Shown here piece by piece: positions 52,329 through 61,574 of a DNA stretch of 64,000 bases. The DNA is from Bradyrhizobium acaciae. Lineage in GTDB: Bacteria; Pseudomonadota; Alphaproteobacteria; Rhizobiales; Xanthobacteraceae. Each line of letters starts with the position of its first letter. Position 1 is the stretch's first letter. A model generated the notes under the pieces. It did not search any database. It saw nothing but the letters and a program-made list of their open reading frames with translations, and was not told the origin of the DNA. The DNA is taken from contig NZ_JACMYK010000027.1 of assembly GCF_020889785.1 (NCBI RefSeq), positions 1 to 64,000 on the forward strand, written 5' to 3'. The position numbers and the translations under genes are program-made.

Positions 52329-52910
52329 ATGTCTACCCCAAGTACCAAGACCGCTGAGGCTCTCAGCGGTGCGTTGCATCCATCCTGCCGCAAGACCGCC
52401 GCCCATGCGCTGACCATCGTGCGCGACGGCGTCATCACCGGCGAAGGCCCGACCACCAAGGGCCGTATCCATTTCTCCCGGTCACTCGATGCCGACGACG
52501 CTGCCTGGTGCGCGCGCATCCTGACGGCGGCCGCGGTCGAGCATCAGCCGGTCAGTCGGGCCGAGATCGAGGCGCTGTTCGCGATCAACGAGGCTGCTGC
52601 CGAGCGCAGCGATGGCGGCCGGTTCGACGATCTGCTCGCCAAGGCGATCGCCCATCATGCCGCGTCCGAGTCCGGCCTGCCGGTGCCGCCGCGCACGGTG
52701 GCGCTGTCGGCGGACACCGAGATCGATCGCTGGGCACCGACGCAGGGAACCAAGATCGACACCAAGGTTCTGGAGTGGATCGCGGGCCGGATGCGCGGTC
52801 AGCGCCGCACCGGGCGTGCGCTGGCGGCGATGGTGGCGACGCTGGTCGGCGCGGCCGCGTTGCCGCTCGCGACCCAGCTGCCGAACGTGTTCGACATCGG
52901 GATGATGTGA
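52329..52910 (+). CDS. Hypothetical protein, possible C-terminal anchor
   Basis: A 193-residue protein of mixed alpha structure. Segments are GALHPSCRKTAAHALTIVRDGVITGEGPTTKGRIHFSRSLDADDAAWCARILTAA and a hydrophobic C-terminus (AALAAMVATLVGAAALPLATQL-like) that could be a tail helix. ATG 52329 is chosen; an in-frame TTG 15 bases earlier is possible. Not recognised. It converges with the phosphodiesterase gene across a terminator. Confidence 0.6.
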   Translation: MSTPSTKTAEALSGALHPSCRKTAAHALTIVRDGVITGEGPTTKGRIHFSRSLDADDAAWCARILTAAAVEHQPVSRAEIEALFAINEAAAERSDGGRFDDLLAKAIAHHAASESGLPVPPRTVALSADTEIDRWAPTQGTKIDTKVLEWIAGRMRGQRRTGRALAAMVATLVGAAALPLATQLPNVFDIGMM

Positions 52911-52961
52911 CCATTCGGGACGATGCCTGCGTCGTCCCGAACGAAACGGCTTCGAGCGAGA

Positions 52962-52989
52962 GCGGCGGGGATCACTTCCCCGCCGTTTT
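52962..52989. terminator. Bidirectional terminator overlapping a gene end
   Basis: GCGGCGGGGA and TTCCCCGCCG pair around ATCAC, followed by TTTTC. The stem contains the stop codon of the minus-strand gene at 52972, and serves the plus-strand gene ending at 52910. Confidence 0.75.
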
Positions 52990-54813
52990 CTGTTTGCCGT
53001 CGGTCTCCTCGAGCCCGAGCGTCCGCCCCGGGAATCCGGCAACGTCGAAATAGCGGGTCGAGAGCACGCGCTGGAATTTCAGCACGGTGCGCAGGCCATT
53101 GGCCGACGGCTTCTTCGACATGATGGTGCCCTCGGCCATCTTCGGCACGATGCCGTTCGGCAGCGCCTCCGACATCACCCGGCCGATCAACCCGCCATTG
53201 TTCGGCGCGCGCAGCCCGAGCAGCTGGGCCGCAGTCATGCCGACATCGGCGTTGCTGACCGGCAGCGGATCGACATAGCCGCTCTTGAAGTCGGGGCCGA
53301 TCGCCGCGGTGAAGTTGTAGGTGTCGCCGCGGCTGAAGCTGCCATGCATGCCTTGGCCCTGGCGCAGCACGGTGTCGGCGACCTGCACCGAGCAGTTGGT
53401 CGGGATAGCGCAGCCGCTCGACCAGGAGCGGAAGTTGACCACGATCGACGGGTTCGGCGTCACCGCCTTGCCCTTCAGATTGAGGTTCGACATCGGCAGC
53501 GTGCCGGGGAAGTTGCCGAGCTTGTCGTCGACAAAGAGGCCGCTGACATAGTCCTGCTCGAGCAGCGCCTTGATGACGCGGTCGGCGAGCTTCTTGTCGC
53601 GGTTCGGCAGATAGATCAGATCCGAGCCGCCATTGGTCGCGATCACGACGTCAGGCTTGGTGGGGTCCTGGCCGAGCACGCCGTTGCCGGCCTTCGGGTG
53701 GGCGTTGTCGGCGACCTTGGCGTTCTTGTCATTCGGATCGAACAGCGGCAGGTTCAGCGCCTTGGCCAGATCGATCGCCAGGAAGCCCATCGGCAGGAAA
53801 TCCTTCGGCGTGTCGTCGTAGGCGATCTTGGCTGAGGGGCTGGTCTTGCTCTCCTTCGAGATCGTCGAGAAGCCGTGGTCGGAGGAGATCATGATGTTGG
53901 TGTTGGCGGACAGCCCGAGCTCGTCGAGCGCCTTGCGGAGCTGGGCGAGGTTGTTGTCGGCATTCTTGATGCCGGCCAGCGAGGTCGGGCCGTTGATGCC
54001 GGGCGTGATGGTGTTGAGGCTGTCGCCGGTATTGTGCTGGCTGCCGTCCGGATCGCGCGACCAGAACACCAGCACGAACGGCTTGTTGCGCGCCTTGAAC
54101 ATCGGCAGCACCACCTTCGTCGCGACGTCAGCCATGTAGGCCTGCTGCGCGACGTTGGCGACAATGGTGCCGGGCGTCTTGGCGTCGCCGGCCTTGGCAT
54201 TCTCGCCGCGGCTCGGGGTGGCGAGCGGCAAGCCGGCCTTGTTCAGCGCGTCTTTCATCTCGTCGGAGAGCGGCACGCCAGTCTTGCCGCCGGTGGAATC
54301 GTCGATCACGATCGTGTTCTTGCCGCGATCGGTGTGGTCGAACAGCAGGGTCGGGCCGACCTTGCCGATGGCGGCGGTGCTGAAACCCTGGCCGCGGGCC
54401 ATCTTCAGCAGCGTTTCCTCGTTGAGGTAATCGCCGTTGAAATGATCGTCGATATCGGCGAGCACGGCGTCGTTCTCGATGAACGGCACCACGGTGTCGC
54501 CGGCCGGCGCCGAGGTGTAGCCGGTATAGATGGTGTTGGAGAAGGTGCCGGTGTCGCCGAGATAATGGCCGGTCGACAGCGCCGAGCTGTTGGCCATCGT
54601 GAAGGTCGGGAACAACGAATGCGAATTCTTGAAGTGGACGCCCTTGTCGCGGACGTCGGCCATCGCAGGCGCGGTCTCCGGCGTCACGATTCCGCCGCGC
54701 AGGCCGTCGGGGACGAACAGGATGAGGTTACGGGGTTTTGCATTTTGTGCGGAGGCGGCGCCGGCTGAAAGCGCGATCATGCTCGCGGACAACAATGTGA
54801 TGGCACGACGCAT
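52972..54813 (-). CDS. Exported alkaline phosphatase-superfamily phosphodiesterase
   Basis: A 613-residue protein with a Sec signal (MRRAITLLSASMIALSAGAASAQ). The metal-binding pattern of the type I phosphodiesterase/alkaline phosphatase fold is visible: ILFVPDGLRGG, FTMANSSALSTGHYLGDTG (probable Thr or Ser nucleophile), LVFWSRDPDGSQHNTGDS, and MISSDHGFSTISKES. Likely hydrolyses phosphodiesters or phosphonates in the periplasm. ATG 54813 starts the signal peptide. Isolated gene with its own terminator. Confidence 0.88.
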   Translation of the reverse strand: MRRAITLLSASMIALSAGAASAQNAKPRNLILFVPDGLRGGIVTPETAPAMADVRDKGVHFKNSHSLFPTFTMANSSALSTGHYLGDTGTFSNTIYTGYTSAPAGDTVVPFIENDAVLADIDDHFNGDYLNEETLLKMARGQGFSTAAIGKVGPTLLFDHTDRGKNTIVIDDSTGGKTGVPLSDEMKDALNKAGLPLATPSRGENAKAGDAKTPGTIVANVAQQAYMADVATKVVLPMFKARNKPFVLVFWSRDPDGSQHNTGDSLNTITPGINGPTSLAGIKNADNNLAQLRKALDELGLSANTNIMISSDHGFSTISKESKTSPSAKIAYDDTPKDFLPMGFLAIDLAKALNLPLFDPNDKNAKVADNAHPKAGNGVLGQDPTKPDVVIATNGGSDLIYLPNRDKKLADRVIKALLEQDYVSGLFVDDKLGNFPGTLPMSNLNLKGKAVTPNPSIVVNFRSWSSGCAIPTNCSVQVADTVLRQGQGMHGSFSRGDTYNFTAAIGPDFKSGYVDPLPVSNADVGMTAAQLLGLRAPNNGGLIGRVMSEALPNGIVPKMAEGTIMSKKPSANGLRTVLKFQRVLSTRYFDVAGFPGRTLGLEETDGKQKTAGK

Positions 54814-54951
54814 TTTGCTATTCCCCTGATGAAGCCCCGCGGCAGCCCGCCGCTGCCTTCGTTTAGTTTTGCCATATGACAGAAATGTTACAGCGGCTGT
54901 TCGGCGCTGCAACTGTCGGATTTTTCCCGCGGACTGCCGGCCGACGAGCCG

Positions 54952-57900
54952 TCATTCCGCAGGCTGAATCGCGGCTTTCTCACTGCGCGCAGCGCTGCCG
55001 GCATGCCCGTACCGTGCATAGAGAGCTGGCAGCACGGCGAGCGTCAGCAGGGTCGCGCTGATCAGGCCGCCGATCACGACGGTCGCGAGCGGCTTCTGCA
55101 CCTCGGCACCGGTGCCGGTGGCGAATGCCATCGGCACGAAGCCGAGCGAGGCCACCAGCGCGGTCATCACCACGGGCCGGAAGCGGGTGAGGGCGCCTTG
55201 CTCGATGGCGTCGCGCATCGGCACGCCTTGCTCGCGCAACTGCCGGACGAAGCTCAGCATCACGAGACCGTTGAGGACCGCGACGCCCGACAGCGCGATG
55301 AAGCCGACCGCCGCCGAGATCGAGAACGGCATGCCGCGCAGCCACAGTGCCGCGATGCCGCCGGTGAGCGCCAGCGGCACCGCGCTGAACACCAAGAGCG
55401 CATCGCGCACCGAGCCCATCGCCGCCAGCAACAACAGAAAGATCATCGCAAAGCAAGCCGGCACCACGACGGCAAGGCGCCGGCGCGCGGCCGCGAGATT
55501 CTCGGACTGTCCGCCCCAGGTCATCCAGTAGCCGGGCGGCAGCTGTACCGATTGCGCGACTTTCGTCTGTGCTTCCTCGACCACCGAGCCGAGGTCGCGG
55601 CCGCGGACATTGGCGGTCACCACGATGCGGCGCTTGCCGTTCTCGCGGCTGATCTGGTTCGGACCTTCGGTGAAGGAGAATTGGGCGACGCGGTTGAGCG
55701 GCAGGCTCTGCACCGGCGAGCTCGGCGTCGCCTTCGGCAACGCGACGGGCAGGTTGCTCAACGCCTCGAGATCGGAGCGCACGCTCTCCGGCAAGCGCAC
55801 CACGATGTCGAAGCTCCGATCGCCCTCGTATACGACGCCGGCATCCTGGCCGCCGACCGCGGCACCGATCACGTCCTGGACCGCGGAGACGCTCAAGCCG
55901 CGACGGGCAATCGCCGCCTTGTCGACCTTGATCTCGAGCACAGGGAGACCGCCGGCCTGTTCGACCTTGACGTCGGTCGCACCCCGCACGCTGCGCAGCG
56001 CGGCGGCGACCTGGTTGGCGGCCTTCTGCATCGGTTCGAACTCGTCGCCGAACACCTTGACCGCGATGTCGCCGCGAACGCCGGCGAGCAGTTCGTTGAA
56101 GCGCATCTGGATCGGCTGGGTGAATTCATAGACGTTGCCGGGTAGCCGGCCGACCGCTTTCGAGATGTCCTCGATCAACTGCTCCTTGGTCAGGGATGGA
56201 TCCGGCCACTGCTCGCGCGGCTTCAGGATGATGAAGGTGTCGGATGCGTTCGGTGGCATCGGGTCGCTCGCCACCTCCGCGGTGCCGGTCTTGGAGAAGA
56301 CGAACGACACCTGCGGGAAGCGGCTGACGGCCTTCTCGACCGAGAGCTGCATCGCCTGCGACTGCGACAGCGCCGTGCTCGGAATCCTGAGCGCGTGCAT
56401 GGCGATGTTCTTCTCGTCGAGCGAGGGGATGAACTCCTGGCCGAGACGAAAGAAGCCGAACAGCGCGGTCGCGAACAGCACGACTGCCACCGCGATAACG
56501 GGAACAGGCGTTGCCATCGCGCGCCCGAGCAGCGGGCTGTACCAGCGCTTCAGTGCGGCCACGAGCCAGTTTTCGTTCTCCTGCACGCGGCCGGTGATGC
56601 CGATCGCGATCAGCGCGGGCACCAGCGTCAGCGACAGCACGAAGGCGGCGGCGAGCGCGAGGATCACGGTCAGCGCCATCGGCTCGAACATCTTGCCTTC
56701 GACGCCGGTGAAGGTGAGCAGCGGCACATAGACCAGCAGGATGATGGCCTGGCCGTAGAGGCTCGGTTGCACCATTTCAACGGCGGACGCCCGCACCGTC
56801 GCCAGCCGCTCGTCGCGCGTCAGCACGCGGCCAAGCGCGTGCTGCTTCTCGGCGAGATGCCGCAGGCTGTTCTCGGTGATGATGACGGCGCCGTCGACGA
56901 TCAGGCCGAAATCCAGTGCGCCGAGGCTCATCAGGTTGGCGCTGATGCGGCCCTGCCACATGCCGATCGCCGTCATCAGCATGGCGATCGGGATCACCAG
57001 CGCCGTGATGAACGCCGCCCGGAAATTGCCGAGCAGCACGAACAACACGGCGATCACGAGCAGTGCGCCTTCAGAGAGGTTGCGCGCCACGGTGCCGATC
57101 GTCGCATCGACCAGCTGGGTGCGGTCCAGCACCGTCTCGACCTTGACGCCCGCCGGCAGGGACGGCGTGATCGCACGCAGCTTGGCGTCGACTGCGGCCG
57201 ACACCGTGCGGCTGTTGGCGCCGATCAGCATCAGCGCGGTGCCGACCACGACCTCGCGGCCGTTCTCGCTGGCACTGCCGGTGCGGGTTTCGCCACCGAT
57301 CGAGAGCGTGGCGAGGTCACGGATCCGGACCGGGACGCCGCCGCGGGTGGTGACGACGACGGCGCCGAGCTCCTCGATGTTCTCGAGCCGGCCGCCGGAG
57401 CGCACCACGAATCCTTCACCGTTGCGCTCGATATAGCGCGCGCCGCGGCTGACATTGTTGCCTTCGATCGCCTTGGCGACATCGGCGAAGGTGAGACCGA
57501 GCGCGATCAGCTTCGCCGCGTCGGGATGGACCTGGTATTGCTTGAGGTAGCCGCCGATCGAATCGACGCCGGCGACACCCGGCACCATCTTGATCTGCGG
57601 CTTGATGATCCAGTCCTGCACCGTGCGCAGATAGGCGTCTTTCTCGACCTCGCTTTGCAGCACCTGGCCGTCGGCCGTGAGGAAGCGGCCGTCGCTTTGC
57701 AAGCCGGGCGCGCCGTCGGTCTGCACCTTCTCGCCGGAGTAATGGACGGTCCACATGTAGATTTCGCCAAGCCCGGTCGAGGTCGGCCCGATCCGCGGCT
57801 CGATACCTTGTGGCAGGCGGGCGCGGACTTCGGTCAGACGCTCGCCGACCTGCTGGCGGGCGAAATAGATGTCGGTGGCTTCGCTGAACACTGCCGTGAT

Positions 57901-58176
57901 CTGCGAGAAGCCGTTGCGGGAGAGCGAGCGCGTGCTCTCCAGCCCCGGTGCTCCGGCGAGCGCGGTTTCGATCGGGAAGGTGATCTGCTTCTCAATCTCC
58001 GCCGGCGACAGCGCCGGGGCCACCGTGTTGATCTGCACCTGCTTGTTGGTGATGTCGGGCACGGCGTCGATCGGCAGCCTGGTCAGCGCGAGGCCGCCGA
58101 TGAACGTCAGGACCGCCGCCAGGGTGACGACGACCCAGCGCCGCTGGATCGCAAGACCGATGATGCGCTCAATCAT
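54952..58176 (-). CDS. Heavy-metal efflux RND permease (CzcA/CusA family)
   Basis: A 1074-residue inner-membrane RND pump. Marks of the metal branch: ALTRLPIDAVPDITNKQVQINTVAPALSPAEIEKQITFPIE at the start, LGALDFGLIVDGAVIITENSLRHL in helix 4, and PLALTGGIAALWLRGMPFSISAAVGFIALSGVAVLNGLVMLS in the second half. It exports divalent (Co, Zn, Cd) or monovalent (Cu, Ag) cations from the periplasm using proton motive force. It overlaps the adaptor gene by 8 bases. No outer-membrane TolC gene is in the unit. Confidence 0.93.
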   Translation of the reverse strand: MIERIIGLAIQRRWVVVTLAAVLTFIGGLALTRLPIDAVPDITNKQVQINTVAPALSPAEIEKQITFPIETALAGAPGLESTRSLSRNGFSQITAVFSEATDIYFARQQVGERLTEVRARLPQGIEPRIGPTSTGLGEIYMWTVHYSGEKVQTDGAPGLQSDGRFLTADGQVLQSEVEKDAYLRTVQDWIIKPQIKMVPGVAGVDSIGGYLKQYQVHPDAAKLIALGLTFADVAKAIEGNNVSRGARYIERNGEGFVVRSGGRLENIEELGAVVVTTRGGVPVRIRDLATLSIGGETRTGSASENGREVVVGTALMLIGANSRTVSAAVDAKLRAITPSLPAGVKVETVLDRTQLVDATIGTVARNLSEGALLVIAVLFVLLGNFRAAFITALVIPIAMLMTAIGMWQGRISANLMSLGALDFGLIVDGAVIITENSLRHLAEKQHALGRVLTRDERLATVRASAVEMVQPSLYGQAIILLVYVPLLTFTGVEGKMFEPMALTVILALAAAFVLSLTLVPALIAIGITGRVQENENWLVAALKRWYSPLLGRAMATPVPVIAVAVVLFATALFGFFRLGQEFIPSLDEKNIAMHALRIPSTALSQSQAMQLSVEKAVSRFPQVSFVFSKTGTAEVASDPMPPNASDTFIILKPREQWPDPSLTKEQLIEDISKAVGRLPGNVYEFTQPIQMRFNELLAGVRGDIAVKVFGDEFEPMQKAANQVAAALRSVRGATDVKVEQAGGLPVLEIKVDKAAIARRGLSVSAVQDVIGAAVGGQDAGVVYEGDRSFDIVVRLPESVRSDLEALSNLPVALPKATPSSPVQSLPLNRVAQFSFTEGPNQISRENGKRRIVVTANVRGRDLGSVVEEAQTKVAQSVQLPPGYWMTWGGQSENLAAARRRLAVVVPACFAMIFLLLLAAMGSVRDALLVFSAVPLALTGGIAALWLRGMPFSISAAVGFIALSGVAVLNGLVMLSFVRQLREQGVPMRDAIEQGALTRFRPVVMTALVASLGFVPMAFATGTGAEVQKPLATVVIGGLISATLLTLAVLPALYARYGHAGSAARSEKAAIQPAE

Positions 58177-59392
58177 GGCCGTGCTCCACTTCGTCCTTCT
58201 CGACCTCGGCCTTCAGCGTGAAGGTGTTTTGCACCGCGATGGTCTCACCGGCGGCGAGGCCCGCGACAATTTCGATATCGTCGTCGTCCTCGCGGCCGGT
58301 CCGCACGGACCGCGCCTCGAAGCCGTCGGCATCACGCACGAACACGGTCGGTGTTCCCTTGATCGTCTGAATGGCCTTCTTCGGGACCATCACGGTCGAT
58401 GGCGCGCCCGACAGTGGGACTTCCGCAGTGACGAAGGTGCCCGGCTTCCAGCGGTGGTCCTTGTTGGGCATGGTCGCGATCACGCGGGCGTTGCGGGTCT
58501 CGCGGTCGAGCAGGGGGCTGACGAAGATCACGCCGGCGCTCGCTTCATCCTCGGTGCCGATGGCACGGATCTTGACCGAAACGCCTTCGCGCACCGCGCT
58601 GATGTCTTCCGGCGAAACTGCCAGATCGACCCAGATGTCGTCGAGATTGACGATGACGTAGAGCTCGCTTTCCTGGCCTTCGCGCCCGATCAACCCGCCG
58701 AGATCGACGCGCCGTTCGGACACCCGGCCGCTGATCGGCGCGCGCAGGAACTGCGTCCGCAGGCTTTCCGGCGGCTGGTTCGGCAGGTCGGCGATTTCGC
58801 CGTCCGACAGACCGAGCGCAAACAGCTTCTGCCGCGCGCCGTCGAGCTTGATCTGGGCGTCGTTCGCGCTCAGCCGCGTTCGCAGGAACTCGTTTTCCGA
58901 GACGATGCGGGTCTCGACCAGCGTCTTCTGTCTGGCATAGAGAGTCTGCTGCAGATCGTTGGTGAGCCGCGCTGCGAGGTATTCGCTCTTGGCGTCGGCG
59001 ACCTCACGGCTTTCGATCGCTGCGACGATCTCGCCCTTCTCGACGACGTCGCCGAGACGCTTGCGCAGTTCGGTGACCGTCGCGAGCACGCGCACCGAGA
59101 CGCGGCCGATATGGTCGGCGTCGGGGATCAGCGATCCCGGCGCGAGGAAGTGCCGCTTCAGCATGCCGCCGCCGGCTTGCGCGAACGTGATGCCGGCTTC
59201 CCGAAGCTGGTCTTCGCTCAGCTCGATATGGCCGGGGGCCTCATGCTTGGCCTCGGCCTTCGGTGGATTCCCGGACGCGGTCTCAAGCGTCGTGGCCGGG
59301 AACTTGACCGGCCAGCCGATGCCTCCGGCTGCCAGGAACACCAGTGCAATGCCGGCGGTCACGCCCGCGAAAAATAGAACAACCCGTTTCAT
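58169..59392 (-). CDS. RND periplasmic adaptor protein (CzcB/CusB family)
   Basis: A 407-residue membrane fusion protein with an N-terminal anchor (MKRVVLFFAGVTAGIALVFLA). The barrel-sandwich hybrid (GSLIPDADHIGRVSVRVLATVTELRKRLGDVVEKGEIVAAIES), helical hairpin and beta-barrel (LRAPISGRVSERRVDLGGLIG) are in standard order. It links the RND pump to an outer-membrane channel. GAGAGGCGTAT precedes the ATG at 59392. The His-rich stretch KAEAKHEAPGHIE near residue 37 may bind metal. Confidence 0.92.
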   Translation of the reverse strand: MKRVVLFFAGVTAGIALVFLAAGGIGWPVKFPATTLETASGNPPKAEAKHEAPGHIELSEDQLREAGITFAQAGGGMLKRHFLAPGSLIPDADHIGRVSVRVLATVTELRKRLGDVVEKGEIVAAIESREVADAKSEYLAARLTNDLQQTLYARQKTLVETRIVSENEFLRTRLSANDAQIKLDGARQKLFALGLSDGEIADLPNQPPESLRTQFLRAPISGRVSERRVDLGGLIGREGQESELYVIVNLDDIWVDLAVSPEDISAVREGVSVKIRAIGTEDEASAGVIFVSPLLDRETRNARVIATMPNKDHRWKPGTFVTAEVPLSGAPSTVMVPKKAIQTIKGTPTVFVRDADGFEARSVRTGREDDDDIEIVAGLAAGETIAVQNTFTLKAEVEKDEVEHGHD

Positions 59393-59505
59393 ATACGCCT
59401 CTCCGCAGCGCATGCCGTAGGCCGTGCGCTGTTGCGACATCAATCTGTGCGGAAGCGTGCGCGCTGCCCAATGGCAGCGGCACACAGCCGGTCATATCGA
59501 CCGGA

Positions 59506-59874
59506 TCAGGCGCGGGGTGGTTTGAACGGAGAAAGGCGATCGGCCGACGCGGGCAGCTCAACGCTGCCGTCGCCATAGCGATGCGGCGCATAGGCGATGG
59601 GGAACGCGGTCTCCTGCGGGGCGACCGAGACGACGTGCGTCAGGCAGTGATCACCATGCAGCGAGATCGGATGCGCGGGTGCCTTGCCGCCGGTGTCATT
59701 GATCGACTGAGCGATCGAGAGAGAGGGAGCTGCATCGTCATCGCTGTCGGAGGTCCAGCCGTGGAAGAACGACAGCACCAGTGCAAGCGAAATCAGTCCC
59801 GCAAGCAGGCTGCGCCAGCGGCGCGGTCCCGTTGCGTGAGAGGAAGACTGAATCATGGTGCGCGAAGCGTCCAT
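59506..59874 (-). CDS. Small membrane-anchored protein upstream of the metal efflux genes
   Basis: A 122-residue protein with one hydrophobic helix (LLAGLISLALVLSFFHGW) and a periplasmic part containing HPISLHGDHCLTHVVSV, a His/Cys/Asp cluster that could bind metal. It lies 113 bases upstream of the adaptor in the same direction and may be the first gene of that operon. ATG at 59874 (GAGGG nearby) is preferred over 59856. Confidence 0.65.
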   Translation of the reverse strand: MDASRTMIQSSSHATGPRRWRSLLAGLISLALVLSFFHGWTSDSDDDAAPSLSIAQSINDTGGKAPAHPISLHGDHCLTHVVSVAPQETAFPIAYAPHRYGDGSVELPASADRLSPFKPPRA

Positions 59875-59948
59875 GGGCCCTCATTAGCGCCACGACCGCG
59901 CGCATTCAAGCTCGTCGCCGCGACAGATTAGCCGTGGATACTATAACG

Positions 59949-60176
59949 TTACACGCGTTCTGCGGTTCGGCGCGCCAGCCATCGGCGCGCTGCGACCACG
60001 GCCCAGATCGCTTCGACGACGCCGAACGGCCAGGCGCCCTGCAGGAAACCGTAGGCCGAGCCGAGCGCGCACGAGACCGCGAAGGCCAGGATGAACCAGG
60101 GGCTGCGATCTTCGGCCGCGTAGCAGACGAGCATCATGGTCACGGCGAACAAACCGAACAGCGTAAGTGCGTCCAT
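59949..60176 (-). CDS. Small multi-helix membrane protein
   Basis: A 75-residue protein starting MDALTLFGLFAVTMMLVCYAAEDRSPWF, with two or three hydrophobic helices and a basic end. A longer form from 60239 is open but lies in the upstream region of the arsI-like gene. Conserved-looking rhizobial hypothetical; function unknown. Confidence 0.6.
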   Translation of the reverse strand: MDALTLFGLFAVTMMLVCYAAEDRSPWFILAFAVSCALGSAYGFLQGAWPFGVVEAIWAVVAARRWLARRTAERV

Positions 60177-60268
60177 CGCGTGGTAGAACCTCGTCACATC
60201 GATGTTGATATCTGAGCATGCTTGGGATGGAATATCCATCGAGCGTCGTCGCCTGAAAGGATTGCCTC

Positions 60269-60763
60269 ATGAAGCGCATGCATCTTCACGTCGCCGTCAA
60301 GGACATTCCGCAATCGGTAGGCTTCTACTCGGCGCTGTTCGGGGCAGAGCCTTCGGTCGTGAAATCCGACTATGCCAAATGGATGCTCGACGATCCCCGC
60401 GTCAACTTCGCGATCTCGACCCGCGGCCGGGAGCCGGGCCTCGATCATCTCGGCATTCAGGTGGACAGCGCCGAAGAGCTCGGCGAGGTCTATGATCGGC
60501 TGCGCAAGGCAGGCGGCGAGGTGATCGAGCAGGGCCAGACGGTGTGCTGCTATGCCAAGTCGGAGAAGTCGTGGATCGACGATCCCGCAGGGATTGCGTG
60601 GGAGACGTTCCATACGACGGGTGAGAGCATCGTCTATGGCGACGGCAGCGGCGAGCGTACCGCGCGCGTCGCGCACGAAAAGCAGGACGGCAAGCAAAGC
60701 GCGTGTTGCGCGCCGCAGCCGCAGGCGGAACCAGCCGAGGCTTCGGCTTGCTGCCGACCGTGA
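60269..60763 (+). CDS. arsI: ArsI/CadI-type glyoxalase-fold C-As lyase
   Basis: A 164-residue VOC protein. It matches the ArsI group by the vicinal cysteines C93-C94 (GQTVCCYAKSEKSWI) and metal ligands H5, H60 and E112, each within three positions of the ligands of characterised ArsI. ArsI cleaves the carbon-arsenic bond of trivalent methyl- or aryl-arsenicals. Two further CC pairs (C146-C147, C161-C162) lie on a C-terminal tail, which could load As(III). No ArsR, ArsC or arsenite pump gene is adjacent. Cadmium-induced protein CadI is the closest alternative name. Confidence 0.85.
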   Translation: MKRMHLHVAVKDIPQSVGFYSALFGAEPSVVKSDYAKWMLDDPRVNFAISTRGREPGLDHLGIQVDSAEELGEVYDRLRKAGGEVIEQGQTVCCYAKSEKSWIDDPAGIAWETFHTTGESIVYGDGSGERTARVAHEKQDGKQSACCAPQPQAEPAEASACCRP

Positions 60764-60922
60764 ACCCGGGCAGCCGCGCATATAAATGCGAGGGAGCCGA
60801 AGTTCTTGTAGCCCGGGCAGCCGTCATGCCGCCGCAACCGGCTACCGCTGTAAGCAAAGGCTTAATGCCTGCGACATATTATCTCAGCGACGACTCCCCT
60901 CCGTGCTAACAGCCCCTTAACC

Positions 60923-61459
60923 ATGCGGCTTCTGCCACTCAAGGATCCTGAGCGGTCCTGGCGTCATATCAAGGCACAATGGAAGAAGGACGCTGAAGGC
61001 GTCGGCGAGGATATTGCCACCTTCGGCGGCATCGGTGCCTTCGAAGCCCTGACCGCCAGGGAAGGTGACAGCCAAGGGCTGTATCACCTGACTGACGGAG
61101 AACGGGTTCATGCGGTCTGCCAGGTCAGGCGTCTCCTGATGAGCCGATATTCGGCGCCGGCCCTCAGCGCGCGTTTCGTCAATGTGTCTCCGATTTACGA
61201 TCTCGGCGTCGCCGACACCGGCGATTACGCGCAAATGCTTCTGGCGCTGTTCTCCGGCGTCGTCTGGCTGTCGCGTGATGCGCTGTCGGCCAATCACATC
61301 CGGTTTCTCCTGAAGTCTCCGGGCGACTCGCAATTCTTTGCTGCGCTCAAGGCCGTGACGCCGTTCTCGCCGTTCTCGAAATTCACCATCGATGGCGCGT
61401 TGATCGAGTGCAGTCTGAAGGAAGCGACCGCGGCGGCGCCGGCTAAGGTCGCCTCCTGA
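60923..61459 (+). CDS. Conserved hypothetical protein
   Basis: A 178-residue soluble protein. It has SWRHIKAQWKKDAEGVGEDIATFGGIGAFEALTAREGD near the start and a mostly helical remainder with QMLLALFSGVVWLSRDALSANHIRFLLKSPGDSQFF. Not assigned to a family by eye. The ATG comes directly after a short leader of 160 bases without other features. It is 115 bases from the GGDEF-EAL gene and could be its partner. Confidence 0.65.
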   Translation: MRLLPLKDPERSWRHIKAQWKKDAEGVGEDIATFGGIGAFEALTAREGDSQGLYHLTDGERVHAVCQVRRLLMSRYSAPALSARFVNVSPIYDLGVADTGDYAQMLLALFSGVVWLSRDALSANHIRFLLKSPGDSQFFAALKAVTPFSPFSKFTIDGALIECSLKEATAAAPAKVAS

Positions 61460-61574
61460 CGATTTTCGTGCGCGCCTCGTTCGGGTATGCGTTCAACTTA
61501 ACCCCCCGATAACTGATTTTCCTAACGACCCCTTGGGTTGTGTTCCCGTAGAAGGCACCCACAGGGGCAGGAAA

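Noticed and set aside
56395-58221. 608-residue frame antisense to the RND pump and adaptor
   Set aside because: A shadow of cusA/czcA-type sequence with His/Arg/Asp-rich low-complexity translation and no start signal.
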